From: Catellatospora coxensis
GTDB lineage: Bacteria > Actinomycetota > Actinomycetes > Mycobacteriales > Micromonosporaceae
Direction: 5' to 3'
Assembly (NCBI RefSeq): GCF_016862635.1
Contig: NZ_BONI01000020.1
Coordinates: forward strand, 49,219 to 113,218
DNA length: 64,000 nt
This document shows positions 1 through 8,314 of this stretch, piece after piece. Made by a program: the position numbers and the translations under genes. How positions within the stretch are numbered: the stretch's first letter is position 1; each line of letters begins with the position of its first letter. The notes below the pieces were generated by a model, which saw only the letters and a program-made list of their open reading frames with translations, was not told the origin of the DNA and searched no databases.

Positions 1-104
1 ACGTCCGGGTGGTACTGACGGGCGAGCTTGCGGTAAGCCCGCTTGATGTCGTCGGCGTCGGCGTCCTTGGGAACGCCGAGAATGCCGTAGTAGTCCTTGG
101 CCAC
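1..104 (-). CDS. dnaJ: DnaJ chaperone, N-terminal fragment cut by the window edge
   Basis: The reverse strand from a GTG at 104 reads [19 protein letters not shown] and continues to the J-domain HPD signature at the window edge. This is the start of the J-domain of an Hsp40 co-chaperone that stimulates DnaK ATP hydrolysis. Only about 34 codons are present. It lies 42 bases downstream of hrcA on the same strand, the usual hrcA-dnaJ operon, so it should share the CIRCE control upstream of hrcA. Confidence 0.9.
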   Translation of the reverse strand, partial: MAKDYYGILGVPKDADADDIKRAYRKLARQYHPD

Positions 105-146
105 GCTGTCCTCAAGCCTCGTTCAGCAACAACAGGAAATTCGGAA

Positions 147-1169
147 TCAATGTCCCAGCATCTCGCCCACGTAACGCGCGACGGCGCGAACGGTGGCGAT
201 GGTGCCGGGGTAGTCCATGCGGGTCGGGCCGACGATGCCCATCCCGCCGACGACGGTCGCGCCCGGACCGTAGCCCGTGCTGACCACCGAGGTGGCCCGC
301 AGGTCGACGACCTCGTTCTCGTCGCCGATGCGCACCCGGGCCGCGCCCGACTTCACCTCGTCGAAGAGCTTGAGCAGGATGACCTCCTCCTCCAGCGCCT
401 CCAGGATCGGCCGCAGCGCGCCGGTGGTCAGGTCCAGCGGGCCCATCCGGGCCAGGTTGGAGGTGCCGGCCAGCGCGAGGCGCTCCTCGTGCCGCTCGAC
501 CAGGGTCTCCAGCAGGACGCTGACCAGCGTGCTCATGGTTGCCTTGGCCTGCGGCTCGGCCCGCTCGACCAGGCCCTGCACCAGCGGCGGGGTGTCCACC
601 AGCTTGACGCCGACCAGGGTCGCGTTGAGGGTGCGGCGCAGGTCGGTGATCTCGTCCGGCTCGACCGGGCCGGGCAGCTCGACGACCCGCTGCTCGACGC
701 GGCCGGTGTCGGTGATCATGACGAGCAGCAGCCGGGTGGTGGAGACCGGGACCAGTTCCAGATGGCGTACGGAGGAGCGGGTCAGGCTCGGGTACTGCAC
801 CACGGCGACCTGGCGGGTGAGCTGCGCGAGCAGCCGCACCGCGCGGTGCACCACGTCGTCGAGGTCGACCGCGCCGACCAGGAAGCGCTCGATCGCCCGG
901 CGCTCGGCCGGGGAGAGCGGCTTGACCCGGGACAGCCGGTCGACGAACAGGCGGTAGCCCCGGTCGGTGGGCACCCGGCCGGCCGAGGTGTGCGGCTGGC
1001 GGATGAAACCCTCCTCCTCCAGCACGGCCATGTCGTTGCGCACGGTCGCCGGCGACACGCCCAGGGCGTGCCGCTCGACCAGCGCCTTGCTCCCCACCGG
1101 CTCCTGCGTCGCGACGTAGTCCTCGACGATGGCACGCAGCACTTCGAGCTTGCGGTCATCCAGACCCAT
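147..1169 (-). CDS. hrcA: Heat-inducible transcription repressor HrcA
   Basis: HrcA represses class I heat-shock genes by binding CIRCE operators and is itself helped to fold by GroEL. The 340-residue protein begins [19 protein letters not shown], with an N-terminal winged helix ([27 protein letters not shown] at roughly residues 39-65), followed by the long GAF-like dimerisation region typical of the family. An upstream in-frame start exists, but the ATG at 1169 is preceded by GGGAGG and gives the usual N-terminus. A CIRCE element lies 14 bases upstream, implying autoregulation. dnaJ follows on the same strand. Confidence 0.95.
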   Translation of the reverse strand: MGLDDRKLEVLRAIVEDYVATQEPVGSKALVERHALGVSPATVRNDMAVLEEEGFIRQPHTSAGRVPTDRGYRLFVDRLSRVKPLSPAERRAIERFLVGAVDLDDVVHRAVRLLAQLTRQVAVVQYPSLTRSSVRHLELVPVSTTRLLLVMITDTGRVEQRVVELPGPVEPDEITDLRRTLNATLVGVKLVDTPPLVQGLVERAEPQAKATMSTLVSVLLETLVERHEERLALAGTSNLARMGPLDLTTGALRPILEALEEEVILLKLFDEVKSGAARVRIGDENEVVDLRATSVVSTGYGPGATVVGGMGIVGPTRMDYPGTIATVRAVARYVGEMLGH

Positions 1170-1182
1170 ACGCACCTCCCGG

Positions 1183-1209
1183 CTGGCACTCGTCGTGAGT
1201 GAGTGCCAG
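1183..1209. promoter_or_regulatory. CIRCE operator upstream of hrcA-dnaJ
   Basis: The sequence is CTGGCACTC, nine bases, then GAGTGCCAG: a perfect 9-bp inverted repeat with the canonical 9-bp spacer. It matches the CIRCE consensus (TTAGCACTC-N9-GAGTGCTAA) except at the outer positions, where both arms change together. It lies just upstream of the hrcA ribosome-binding site, so HrcA should repress its own operon here. Confidence 0.95.
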
Positions 1210-1384
1210 TCTACGTGGGCCGCCACCCGGACGGCATAGGCGTGGTGACGGGGTCGACACCGCACGGCGGCGACACCCGGCGCGGAGATCGGCAAAGTGG
1301 ACAGCGGGTAAACTCAGCCGATCAGCTCGCAGTGTGTCGCCTATCGGTCACGGGTGTTGACTGGCGCCGATTGATCCACAGACC

Positions 1385-1390
1385 TAGCCT
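1385..1390 (+). promoter_or_regulatory. -10 box of a probable leaderless promoter for the DUF4870 gene
   Basis: TAGCCT ends 7 bases before the ATG at 1398, and no Shine-Dalgarno sequence is visible. This spacing is typical of leaderless actinobacterial transcripts that start at the A of ATG. A well-spaced -35 box is not clear. Confidence 0.5.
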
Positions 1391-1397
1391 GTCGGGC

Positions 1398-1898
1398 ATG
1401 AGTGAACCCACCCCGCCCGGCTCCTCCGAGCCGCCGGTTCCTTCGGCCCCCTCCTACGAGCCGCCGGCCCCGGCAGCGCCGCCGTCGGCCCCCGCGTCTC
1501 CCCCGCCGTCCGCCCCCGGCGGCTACACCCCTCCGCCCGGCATCGGCGGTCCCGCCCCGGTCGGCTACGCCAACCCGGACGACAAGACCTGGGCCCTGGT
1601 CGCCCACTTCGGTGGCGCGCTGACCTGGTTCGTCGCCCCACTGGTCGCGCTGCTCGTCAAGGGCAACGAGTCCCCCACGGTCAAGGCGCACGCGACCGCC
1701 GCGCTGAACTTCCAGATCCTCTGGGGCGTCATCAGCATCGTGAGCCTCTGCGTCGGCAGCTGCCTCAGCTGGCTGATCCTGCCCATGGTGCTGTTCTTCG
1801 TGCCGCTGTTCCCGCTGATCATGGGCGTGATGGCCGGTGTCAAGGCCAACAACGGCGAGCTGCCGAAGTACCCGCTGACCATGAACCTGATCAAGTAA
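1398..1898 (+). CDS. DUF4870 domain membrane protein with proline-rich N-terminus
   Basis: This is a 166-residue protein. The first ~57 residues are a Pro/Ser/Ala-rich, probably disordered cytoplasmic tail. It is followed by DDKTWALVAHFGGALTWFVA and further hydrophobic segments (about residues 65-90 and 100-150), the layout of DUF4870 (Tic20-like) small membrane proteins. Function is unknown. The ATG at 1398 is chosen because it follows a leaderless-type -10 box; in-frame upstream codons run back through the CIRCE element. It is convergent with hemW, the two stops being 6 bases apart. Confidence 0.8.
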   Translation: MSEPTPPGSSEPPVPSAPSYEPPAPAAPPSAPASPPPSAPGGYTPPPGIGGPAPVGYANPDDKTWALVAHFGGALTWFVAPLVALLVKGNESPTVKAHATAALNFQILWGVISIVSLCVGSCLSWLILPMVLFFVPLFPLIMGVMAGVKANNGELPKYPLTMNLIK

Positions 1899-1904
1899 GC
1901 CGGG

Positions 1905-3119
1905 TCACCAGGCCAGCAAGGAGTGGACCACCGCGTCCGCGAGGAGACGGCCGCGCAGCGTCAGCGCCGCGCGGCCGTCCGCGTACGCGGAGGGCTCCAG
2001 CAGCCCGTCGGCCAGCGCCTGCCGGGCCGCGACGCGCCCGGCCTCGTCCAGCACGTCCAGCGGCAGGCCCTCGACCAGGCGCAGCCGTAGCAGCACGTCC
2101 TCGGTATGGCGCTGCTCGCTCGTGAGGATCTCCCGGCCCAGTCCCGGGGACAGGCCCTCGGCCAGCCGGGCGGCGTACCGCGCCGGGTGTTTGACGTTCC
2201 ACCAGCGCACGCCGCCGACGTGGCTGTGCGCGCCGGGCCCGAGGCCCCACCAGTCGCCGCCGCGCCAGTAGAGCAGGTTGTGCGCGCACCGGGCGGCCTC
2301 GTCGGCGGCCCAGTTGGAGACCTCGTACCAGTTCAGCCCGGCGGCGCTCAGCGCCGCCTCGGCCGCGAGGTAGCGGTCGGCGGCCACGTCGTCGTCCGGG
2401 GAGGCCAGCTCCCCGCGCCGGATCCGGGCCGACAGGCGGGTGCCGTCCTCCACGATCAGGGCGTACGCGCTGACGTGGTCCACCCCCGCGCCGACCACCG
2501 CGGCCAGCGAGGCGGCGAAGTCGTCCTCGGTCTCCCCCGGCGTCCCGTAGATCAGGTCCAGGTTGACGTGCTCGAACCCGGCCTCCCGCGCCTCGATCGC
2601 GGCGGCCGGGGCGCGCCCGGCGGTGTGCTTGCGGTCCAGGATGCGCAGCACCCCGGGCGCGGCCGACTGCATGCCCAGCGAGATCCGGGTGAACCCGGCG
2701 GCGCGCAGCTCGCGCAGCGAAGCCGGGTCGACCGACTCGGGGTTGGCCTCGGTGGTCACCTCCGCGCCGGCGGCGAGCCCCCACGTGCCGTCGATCGCCT
2801 CCAGCATCCGGCCGAGCTGGGCCGGTTTGAGCAGGGTGGGCGTGCCACCGCCGACGAAGACGGTGTCGACGCGCGGCGGGGCGGGCAGCACCTTCGCGGC
2901 CAGCGACAGCTCGGCGAGCACCGCCTCGACGTAGCCCTCGGTGTCCGCGCCGCCCAGCTCGGAGGCGGTGTAGGTGTTGAAGTCGCAGTAGCCGCAGCGG
3001 CTGGCGCAGAACGGCACGTGCAGGTACACGCCGAAGCCGCGCCCGCCGACGTCGGCCAGGGCGGACTCGGGCAGGACGCCGGTGTCGGGTACGGGTTCAC
3101 CGTCGGGAAGCTGGGCCAC
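1905..3119 (-). CDS. hemW: HemW-type radical SAM heme chaperone
   Basis: This 404-residue protein resembles oxygen-independent coproporphyrinogen III oxidase, but HemW proteins bind heme and deliver it rather than decarboxylate. The radical SAM cluster motif CASRCGYC (CxxxCxxC) is near residue 38, followed by GGGTPTLL, the GG SAM-binding motif, and a C-terminal HemN-type domain (GLSPGLGREILTSEQRHTED region). The start is a GTG at 3119, 17 bases from the divergent enoyl-CoA hydratase start, so the two share one short promoter region. A position near lepA and hrcA is conserved in actinobacteria. Confidence 0.9.
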   Translation of the reverse strand: MAQLPDGEPVPDTGVLPESALADVGGRGFGVYLHVPFCASRCGYCDFNTYTASELGGADTEGYVEAVLAELSLAAKVLPAPPRVDTVFVGGGTPTLLKPAQLGRMLEAIDGTWGLAAGAEVTTEANPESVDPASLRELRAAGFTRISLGMQSAAPGVLRILDRKHTAGRAPAAAIEAREAGFEHVNLDLIYGTPGETEDDFAASLAAVVGAGVDHVSAYALIVEDGTRLSARIRRGELASPDDDVAADRYLAAEAALSAAGLNWYEVSNWAADEAARCAHNLLYWRGGDWWGLGPGAHSHVGGVRWWNVKHPARYAARLAEGLSPGLGREILTSEQRHTEDVLLRLRLVEGLPLDVLDEAGRVAARQALADGLLEPSAYADGRAALTLRGRLLADAVVHSLLAW

Positions 3120-3124
3120 GGCTC

Positions 3125-3130
3125 TAGTCT
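3125..3130 (+). promoter_or_regulatory. -10 box of a probable leaderless promoter for the enoyl-CoA hydratase gene
   Basis: TAGTCT ends 6 bases before the ATG at 3137 in the 17-base gap between divergent starts, which leaves no room for a leader with a ribosome-binding site. The -35 region would lie inside hemW. Confidence 0.5.
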
Positions 3131-3136
3131 GCCCTC

Positions 3137-3955
3137 ATGTCCTCACCTGACTCCCACCTCGTCCGGGTCACCCACGCCCGCGGCGTAACGACGATCACCC
3201 TCGACAGCCCGCACAACCGCAACGCGCTGTCGCACCGGCTGATGACCGAGCTGCTGGCGGCGCTGGCCGAGGCGAACGCCGACGACCGGGTGCGGGTGGT
3301 CGTGCTGGACCACACCGGGCCGGTGTTCTGCTCCGGCGCCGACCTGGCCGAGACGGCCGCCGCGGCGAAGTCGGGGCAGATGCCGGCCGCGCTGCTGGGT
3401 GACGTGCTGGGCGCGGTGGCCCGGTCGGCCAAGCCCGTGGTGGCCGTCGTCCGGGGACCGGCCCGGGCCGGTGGGCTGGGCCTGATCGCCGCGGCCGATC
3501 TCGCGGTGTGCGCGGCGGGGGCCACGTTCGCGTTCACCGAGGTGCGGCTGGGGGTGGTGCCCGCGCTCATCTCCGCGACGGTGCTGCCCCGGCTGGCCCC
3601 GCGTGCCGCCGCGGAGCTGTACCTGACCGGCGACGTCTTCGACGGCCCGCGCGCCGCCGCGATCGGGCTGGTCACCGCGACCGCGCCGGACGACGACGTG
3701 GACGCTGTCGTCGCGCGCTGGTGCGCCGGCCTGGTCCGGGGCGCGCCCGCCTCGCTGGCGACGGCGAAGGAACTGCTGCGCCGCCGCCCCGAGCCGGAGC
3801 TGGACGCCGAGCTGGCGTACCTGTCGGAGGTCTCGCTGCGCTTCTTCGGCTCGGCCGAGGGCCGGGAAGGAGTCGCCGCATTCCGGGAGAAACGGGATGC
3901 CGCTTGGGTTCCGCGGTCCGAGGAGGACGGTGCCGCGGCGGCGACCACCCCGTAG
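3137..3955 (+). CDS. Enoyl-CoA hydratase/isomerase family protein
   Basis: This 272-residue crotonase-fold protein is expected to act on an acyl-CoA thioester in the cytoplasm (hydration or isomerisation). Visible are SPHNRNALSHRL near residue 24 and the oxyanion-hole stretch GPVFCSGADLAE near residue 60. The second oxyanion loop is the ARAGGLGLIAAADLAV region, followed by the FTEVRLGVVPALIS segment usual in this family. The C-terminus (GREGVAAFREKRDAAW) is typical. The substrate cannot be told. It is the first gene of an insertion between hemW and lepA and is not obviously in a fatty-acid operon. Confidence 0.88.
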   Translation: MSSPDSHLVRVTHARGVTTITLDSPHNRNALSHRLMTELLAALAEANADDRVRVVVLDHTGPVFCSGADLAETAAAAKSGQMPAALLGDVLGAVARSAKPVVAVVRGPARAGGLGLIAAADLAVCAAGATFAFTEVRLGVVPALISATVLPRLAPRAAAELYLTGDVFDGPRAAAIGLVTATAPDDDVDAVVARWCAGLVRGAPASLATAKELLRRRPEPELDAELAYLSEVSLRFFGSAEGREGVAAFREKRDAAWVPRSEEDGAAAATTP

Positions 3956-4052
3956 GGTGGCCTGAACGAGCCTGCGGCGGGGGCGGGCGGCTTGCGGACC
4001 TTCACGTGTCCGGACAGCCGTCCGCCCTCGCGCACATGTCGAGGAGGCCGCC

Positions 4053-4925
4053 GTGAAGGGCAAGCATGCGCTGACCGTCCTGGTGATCCTCGCCGTGGTG
4101 TTCGGCGTCGGCGGCTACCTCGCCCGGCAGCAGATCGACGGCAAGCTCGAGATCCCGATCCCCCGGCTCGGCGCGCCCGAGTGCGTGGCCCGCGCCGACG
4201 GCGAGGTGCGCCTGGACCCGGAGCAGATGGCCAACGCCGCGACCATCGCCGCCGTGGGCATCAGCCGCAACGTGCCCGACCGCGCGGTGATCGTCGCGCT
4301 GGCCACCGCCCTGCAGGAGTCGAAGCTGCGCAACCTGGAGCATCTCGGCGACGGCAACGACCACGACTCGCTCGGCCTGTTCCAGCAGCGGCCCAGCCAG
4401 GGCTGGGGCACCGCGAAGCAGATCATGGACCCCCGGCACGCCGCGAAGCGCTTCTACACCAGCCTGCTGAAGGTCAAGGGCTGGCAGAAGATGCGGGTCA
4501 CCGACGCCGCCCAGCGGGTGCAGCGCTCGGCCTACCCGGAGGCCTACGAGAAGTGGGCCGATGAGGCGACCGTGCTGGCCAAGGTGCTGACTGGGCAGCA
4601 GGCCGGCGGTGTGACCTGCGACACGTACAGCGACGAGCCGCCGGCCGACGCCGCGACCGCGAAGGCGCTGGCCGACCGGATCAAGGCCGACTTCGGCACC
4701 ACCAAGGCCAAGGGCGTCACCGCCGAGGGCGCGGCACTGCGCGTGCCGGCCGCGAACAGCAAGGCGGGCTGGCAGTTCGCGCACTGGCTGGTTGCTCAGG
4801 CCCCGATCACCGGGGTCACCCGGGTGTCGTTCGCCGACCAGCAGTGGTCCGCCGGTGACCGCGCGTGGTCGAGCACCGAGAAAGTGGCCGAACAGGTGGT
4901 GGCCGAGGCCGTCGCGGGCGGGTGA
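4053..4925 (+). CDS. Membrane-anchored lysozyme-like protein
   Basis: This 290-residue protein has an N-terminal hydrophobic anchor (TVLVILAVVFGVGGYLA, residues 8-24) and an extracellular region. Residues ~80-120 contain ALQESKLRNLEHLGDGNDHD and SLGLFQQRPSQGWG, a pattern of actinobacterial lysozyme/transglycosylase-like proteins in which the Glu of QES (residue 89) would be catalytic. This suggests peptidoglycan cleavage, but activity is inferred. The GTG start at 4053 follows GAGGAGG at 4041. The C-terminal ~100 residues (from about 190) are unassigned. It is not clearly cotranscribed with neighbours. Confidence 0.7.
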   Translation: MKGKHALTVLVILAVVFGVGGYLARQQIDGKLEIPIPRLGAPECVARADGEVRLDPEQMANAATIAAVGISRNVPDRAVIVALATALQESKLRNLEHLGDGNDHDSLGLFQQRPSQGWGTAKQIMDPRHAAKRFYTSLLKVKGWQKMRVTDAAQRVQRSAYPEAYEKWADEATVLAKVLTGQQAGGVTCDTYSDEPPADAATAKALADRIKADFGTTKAKGVTAEGAALRVPAANSKAGWQFAHWLVAQAPITGVTRVSFADQQWSAGDRAWSSTEKVAEQVVAEAVAGG

Positions 4926-5098
4926 CCCTGGTGGCAGGCCGGTCCGACGAGCCCCGCGCGACGACGCCGCTCGGGAACGCGAGTTAGTATCGGCACTCGT
5001 TCGCGAAGGTTGCTCATCCCGGCACGCCACCCCCCAAGTCGCGCGCCCCGATCCTGCCTTCGACTGTGCCCAAGTCTGGAAGGACGCAAGGGGAGGAC

Positions 5099-6025
5099 AT
5101 GACCATCACCTCTCAGGAGCCGGCGACGGACTACGCGCCGCTCACCGACGCCGAGCGCAAGGAATTCCACGAGAACGGGTACAAGCACCTCCCCGGTGTC
5201 GTCAGCCCCGAGATCGTGGCGGAACTCCAGGCCGAGGCCGACCGCCTGTACGGCGAGAACAAGAACACCGGTCACATCGACAAGACCGGCTCGCTGCACC
5301 TGCTCGGCGCGGTCAGCCACAGCCCGGCCTTCGCCCGGATGCTCGACTACTCCCCGACCTTCCGCTGGGTCTGGGGTCTGGCCGGCTGGAACATCTACTC
5401 CCAGCACAACCACCTCGACGTCAACCCGCCTTACGAGGAGGACGAGACGCCGCGCTGGGAGTGGCACCAGGACGGCTGGCGGCAGAACTCCGACGCGGAG
5501 TACTACGCCCCGTACTACGGCGACATCCCGCGGCCGATGCTGTCGATCAAGGTCGCCATCGTGCTCAGCGACATCTCGGAGCCGGGCCGGGGCCAGACCC
5601 TGTGCATCCCCGGTTCGCACCTGAACAACCACATGTACCGGCCGACCGACCCGACCGAGATCGCCAAGGGTCCGGAGGGCGCGGTGCCGTGGCTGGCCAA
5701 GCCCGGTGACGCGTTCATCTTCGACCGCCGCCTGTGGCACTCGCGCTCGCGCAACCGCTCGGACGTGACGCGCAAGATGCTCTTCATGAGCTACACCTAC
5801 CGCTGGATCCGCCCGGTCGACGACATGCCGATCGACCGCGAGTCCGCGTGGTACGCCGGCCTCACCCCGGTGCAGCGCCAGCTCATCGGCGAGGCGTTCG
5901 GCAACCTGAAGGTGCAGAACATGTGGGGCGTCGGCGAGGGCGGCTGGATCGACGACACGATCCCGCTGCGCGCCGAGCTCAAGGAGCGCGGCCTGCTGGA
6001 CCGCAACGTCCCCTGGCTGCGCTGA
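5099..6025 (+). CDS. Phytanoyl-CoA dioxygenase (PhyH) family Fe(II)/2-oxoglutarate oxygenase
   Basis: This 308-residue cytoplasmic oxygenase has the iron-binding HxD in WEWHQDGW (H123, D125) and a distal His in LWHSRSRNRSD (H214), with Arg residues nearby that could bind 2-oxoglutarate. The fold start LTDAERKEFHENGYKHLPGV is typical of PhyH. Family members hydroxylate acyl chains, ectoine or natural-product intermediates; nothing adjacent identifies the substrate. ATG at 5099 follows GGGAGG. It is monocistronic: over 170 bases separate it from the upstream gene and a strong terminator follows. Confidence 0.85.
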   Translation: MTITSQEPATDYAPLTDAERKEFHENGYKHLPGVVSPEIVAELQAEADRLYGENKNTGHIDKTGSLHLLGAVSHSPAFARMLDYSPTFRWVWGLAGWNIYSQHNHLDVNPPYEEDETPRWEWHQDGWRQNSDAEYYAPYYGDIPRPMLSIKVAIVLSDISEPGRGQTLCIPGSHLNNHMYRPTDPTEIAKGPEGAVPWLAKPGDAFIFDRRLWHSRSRNRSDVTRKMLFMSYTYRWIRPVDDMPIDRESAWYAGLTPVQRQLIGEAFGNLKVQNMWGVGEGGWIDDTIPLRAELKERGLLDRNVPWLR

Positions 6026-6060
6026 GCACACGGCGTCAGCCGAGCAGCGACTGAACGGAC

Positions 6061-6097
6061 AGTGAGGCCGGGCCGCATCACGCGGCCCGGCCTCACT
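6061..6097. terminator. Bidirectional hairpin terminator between PhyH and chaplin-like genes
   Basis: Perfect 16-bp stem (6061-6076 with 6082-6097) and an ATCAC loop, lying between convergent stops at 6025 and 6113. No long T tract is present, as is common in high-GC actinomycetes. Confidence 0.85.
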
Positions 6098-6112
6098 GCT
6101 GCTGACGGGCGG

Positions 6113-7021
6113 TCAGTCCAGGATCTTCTGCCCGCCGCTGACGCACTGGCCGGCGACGAACGCCGAGCTGTTGATCGGCACCGCAGGGCCGAGCTGGCCG
6201 AGCAGGCCGGACGACGCGCAGGTCTGCAGCGGCAGGATGTCCAGGACCTGGTTGCTGAACAGCGGGAGCACCGCCGGGTTCTTGCGCTTCTGGATGGTGC
6301 TGTTGCTGTTGTAGCAGTCACCCAGCACGGTGGTCGGCGACTGCACGGCCGCGGCCACCCCGGCGATCGACGCGGTCGAACCGCAGACCTGGACCGCCGC
6401 GGCGTTCACGACCGAGCCGCTGAGCAGCGACACCAGGCTTTGCGGCCCTTCCTGCGCGCTGTCCTTGGGCGCGGCGATGAACGTGTTGGCGTTGGAGCAG
6501 TCGCCCACCACGGTGGCGGGTGAGGCGATCGCGGCCGTGACGCCGGCGATGGCCGCGTTCGAGCCGCAGACCTGGATCGGCAGCGCGTTCACCGAGGTGT
6601 CGTCCAGGATCGAGATGACCCCCTGCACCTGGTTCTGCCGGATCAGGACGTTGCCGTTGGCACAGTCGCCCAGCACGGTGTTCGGGGAGCGGAGCGCGAC
6701 CGCGGCCGATACGACCTGAGCCGACGCGGAGCCGCACGCCTGCCACGCGCCGGTGGTCAGCGCGCTGCCGTTGGCGATGGAGATCAGCGGCTGGCGCACC
6801 TCCCGCTGGGGGCCGCGAGCGACGTCCTTCACTGTCTTCACGGCAGCGAGCGCCTGCCCCGCGGCCTGCTGCACCGCGGCCTGCTTCAAGGTGGTCGCGG
6901 CGGTCCTGACGGGATCCGCATGCGCCGGTCCGGCCGCGGGCGCGGCGGTCGCCGCGGAACCCATCACCGCCACCGTAGCGAGCGCTCCGGCCGCGACGAC
7001 CCCGGCCTTTCCTATCTGCAT
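6113..7021 (-). CDS. Secreted chaplin-like repeat protein A
   Basis: This 302-residue protein has a signal peptide (MQIGKAGVVAAGALATVAVM, then an Ala-rich cleavage region) and four repeats of about 45-60 residues. Each repeat has a hydrophobic lead, CGS(T/N), then 22-23 residues, then GDC and an N-rich end. Cysteines are at 96/120, 152/175, 213/236 and 268/293; the last repeat is divergent. The paired-Cys, Val/Ala-rich unit recalls Streptomyces chaplins, amyloid-forming surface hydrophobins, so a role on aerial or spore surfaces is inferred. AAGGAGTGACG before ATG 7021 is shared with the paralogue upstream. Identity as a true chaplin needs a profile search. Confidence 0.72.
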   Translation of the reverse strand: MQIGKAGVVAAGALATVAVMGSAATAAPAAGPAHADPVRTAATTLKQAAVQQAAGQALAAVKTVKDVARGPQREVRQPLISIANGSALTTGAWQACGSASAQVVSAAVALRSPNTVLGDCANGNVLIRQNQVQGVISILDDTSVNALPIQVCGSNAAIAGVTAAIASPATVVGDCSNANTFIAAPKDSAQEGPQSLVSLLSGSVVNAAAVQVCGSTASIAGVAAAVQSPTTVLGDCYNSNSTIQKRKNPAVLPLFSNQVLDILPLQTCASSGLLGQLGPAVPINSSAFVAGQCVSGGQKILD

Positions 7022-7110
7022 CGTCACTCCTTGTAGGATTTCTGGCCGCCGGCGCCCGAGTCGCAGGCACACGTCAGCGCGGCATGAGTTGTCGTTGGCG
7101 AGCATTCGAA

Positions 7111-7140
7111 GGGGCGAGTCGCGCTGGCGCGACCCGCCCC
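7111..7140 (-). terminator. Hairpin terminator after chaplin-like gene B
   Basis: GGGGCG-A-GTCGCG, loop CTGG, then CGCGAC-C-CGCCCC: a 12-bp stem with one internal mismatch. It sits 23 bases beyond the stop of the upstream paralogue and before gene A, so each of the two genes is probably its own unit. Confidence 0.65.
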
Positions 7141-7162
7141 GTCTGCCGTGCCGGTTCAGCGA

Positions 7163-8314
7163 CTAGTCGATGACCGTGTTGGCGTTGTAGCAGCTGCCGA
7201 TGACGGTGTTCGGCGAGGTGATCGGAACCGCCGCGGCGATGATGTTCGCGCTGGTCGAGCCGCAGGACTGCAGCGGGAGCACGTTCAGCGAGGTGTTGTC
7301 CAGGGCGGCGATGACACCCTTGGGGTCGTCCTTGCTGATCTTCACGTTGGCGTTCTTGCAGTCACCGATGACGGTGTTCGGCGAGGTGATCGGGATCGCC
7401 ACGCTGAGCACGTCGGGCGAGGTCGAGCCACAGGCCTGGGCCGTGATCAGCTGCACGGCGGTGCCGTTCAGCGCGGAGATCAGGCTGACGGAGTCCTGGT
7501 CCCACGGCGCGTCCCAGCCGCCGCCGCGCGCCTGCGGGGCGACGCGGGCGTTGGCGCCACGGTTGGCCCACGCGCTGCGGTTCTTCAGCGCGGAGACCTT
7601 CTTGACCAGGGCCTGACGGGCCTTGTCCATCGCCAGGGACTGGCCCATCGGCATGGCCTCGGTGCGGGCCGACTCCTGCCAGTGGTCGTCGTCGTCCCAG
7701 TCGTCGGCGCCGTTGATCTCGATGTTGCTGTTCTGGCAGTCACCGATGACCGTGTTCGGCGAGGTGATCGGCACGGTGATGCCGACGATCTGGCCGTCGG
7801 TCGAGCCGCAGGACTGGATCGACGCGATGTTGACCGCGGAGTCGTTGCCGACGCCGAGGATCGCCGCCTGCTTGTCGGTCTGCTTGATCTTGACGTTGGC
7901 GTTGGCGCACGCGATGTCGTTCTTGTGGCCGTAGCCGTCGTCGTGACCGAAGCCCGAGACCACGGTGTTCGGCGAGGTGATCGGCACCGAGATGCCCACC
8001 ACGTTGCCGCTGGTGGAGCCACACTGCTGGAGGGCGGCCACGTTGACGACCGTACCGTTGAGCAGCGCGACGACCGACGCCGAGTCGATGTCCCACGGCG
8101 CGTCCCAGCCGTTGTTGTCGAAGCCGCCGCCGCGGGCGAGCTTCAGCTGGTTGGCCCCGACCTGGCGCATCGAGGTGGTCTTGCCCTCGGTGGAGGTGCT
8201 GGCCTGGGTCAGCGCAGAGGCGTCCGTGCTGGGCGCCGCAGCGGCAGGAGCCCCCATGATCGCCACTGTAGCGAGAGCGCCCGTGGCGACGGCTCCGGCC
8301 TTCTTCATCTGCAT
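7163..8314 (-). CDS. Secreted chaplin-like repeat protein B with duplicated halves
   Basis: This 383-residue paralogue of the downstream gene has a similar signal peptide (MQMKKAGAVATGALATVAIM) and the same ribosome-binding leader. Four repeats carry Cys pairs 98/136, 169/193, 295/319 and 351/375, with SPNTVIGDC-type endings. The protein is built as two halves, each introduced by a WDAPWD motif (residues 70-75 and 267-272) followed by two repeats. Repeat 1 contains a Gly/His/Asp insert (GFGHDDGYGHKND) before its second Cys. The linker between halves has DDWDDDDHW, possibly metal binding. A surface structural role is inferred. Confidence 0.72.
   Translation of the reverse strand: MQMKKAGAVATGALATVAIMGAPAAAAPSTDASALTQASTSTEGKTTSMRQVGANQLKLARGGGFDNNGWDAPWDIDSASVVALLNGTVVNVAALQQCGSTSGNVVGISVPITSPNTVVSGFGHDDGYGHKNDIACANANVKIKQTDKQAAILGVGNDSAVNIASIQSCGSTDGQIVGITVPITSPNTVIGDCQNSNIEINGADDWDDDDHWQESARTEAMPMGQSLAMDKARQALVKKVSALKNRSAWANRGANARVAPQARGGGWDAPWDQDSVSLISALNGTAVQLITAQACGSTSPDVLSVAIPITSPNTVIGDCKNANVKISKDDPKGVIAALDNTSLNVLPLQSCGSTSANIIAAAVPITSPNTVIGSCYNANTVID

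Noticed and set aside
1183..1209. Reading the hrcA upstream repeat as a terminator
   Set aside because: The 9-9-9 layout and GCACTC/GAGTGC cores match CIRCE, and it is upstream of hrcA, not after a gene.
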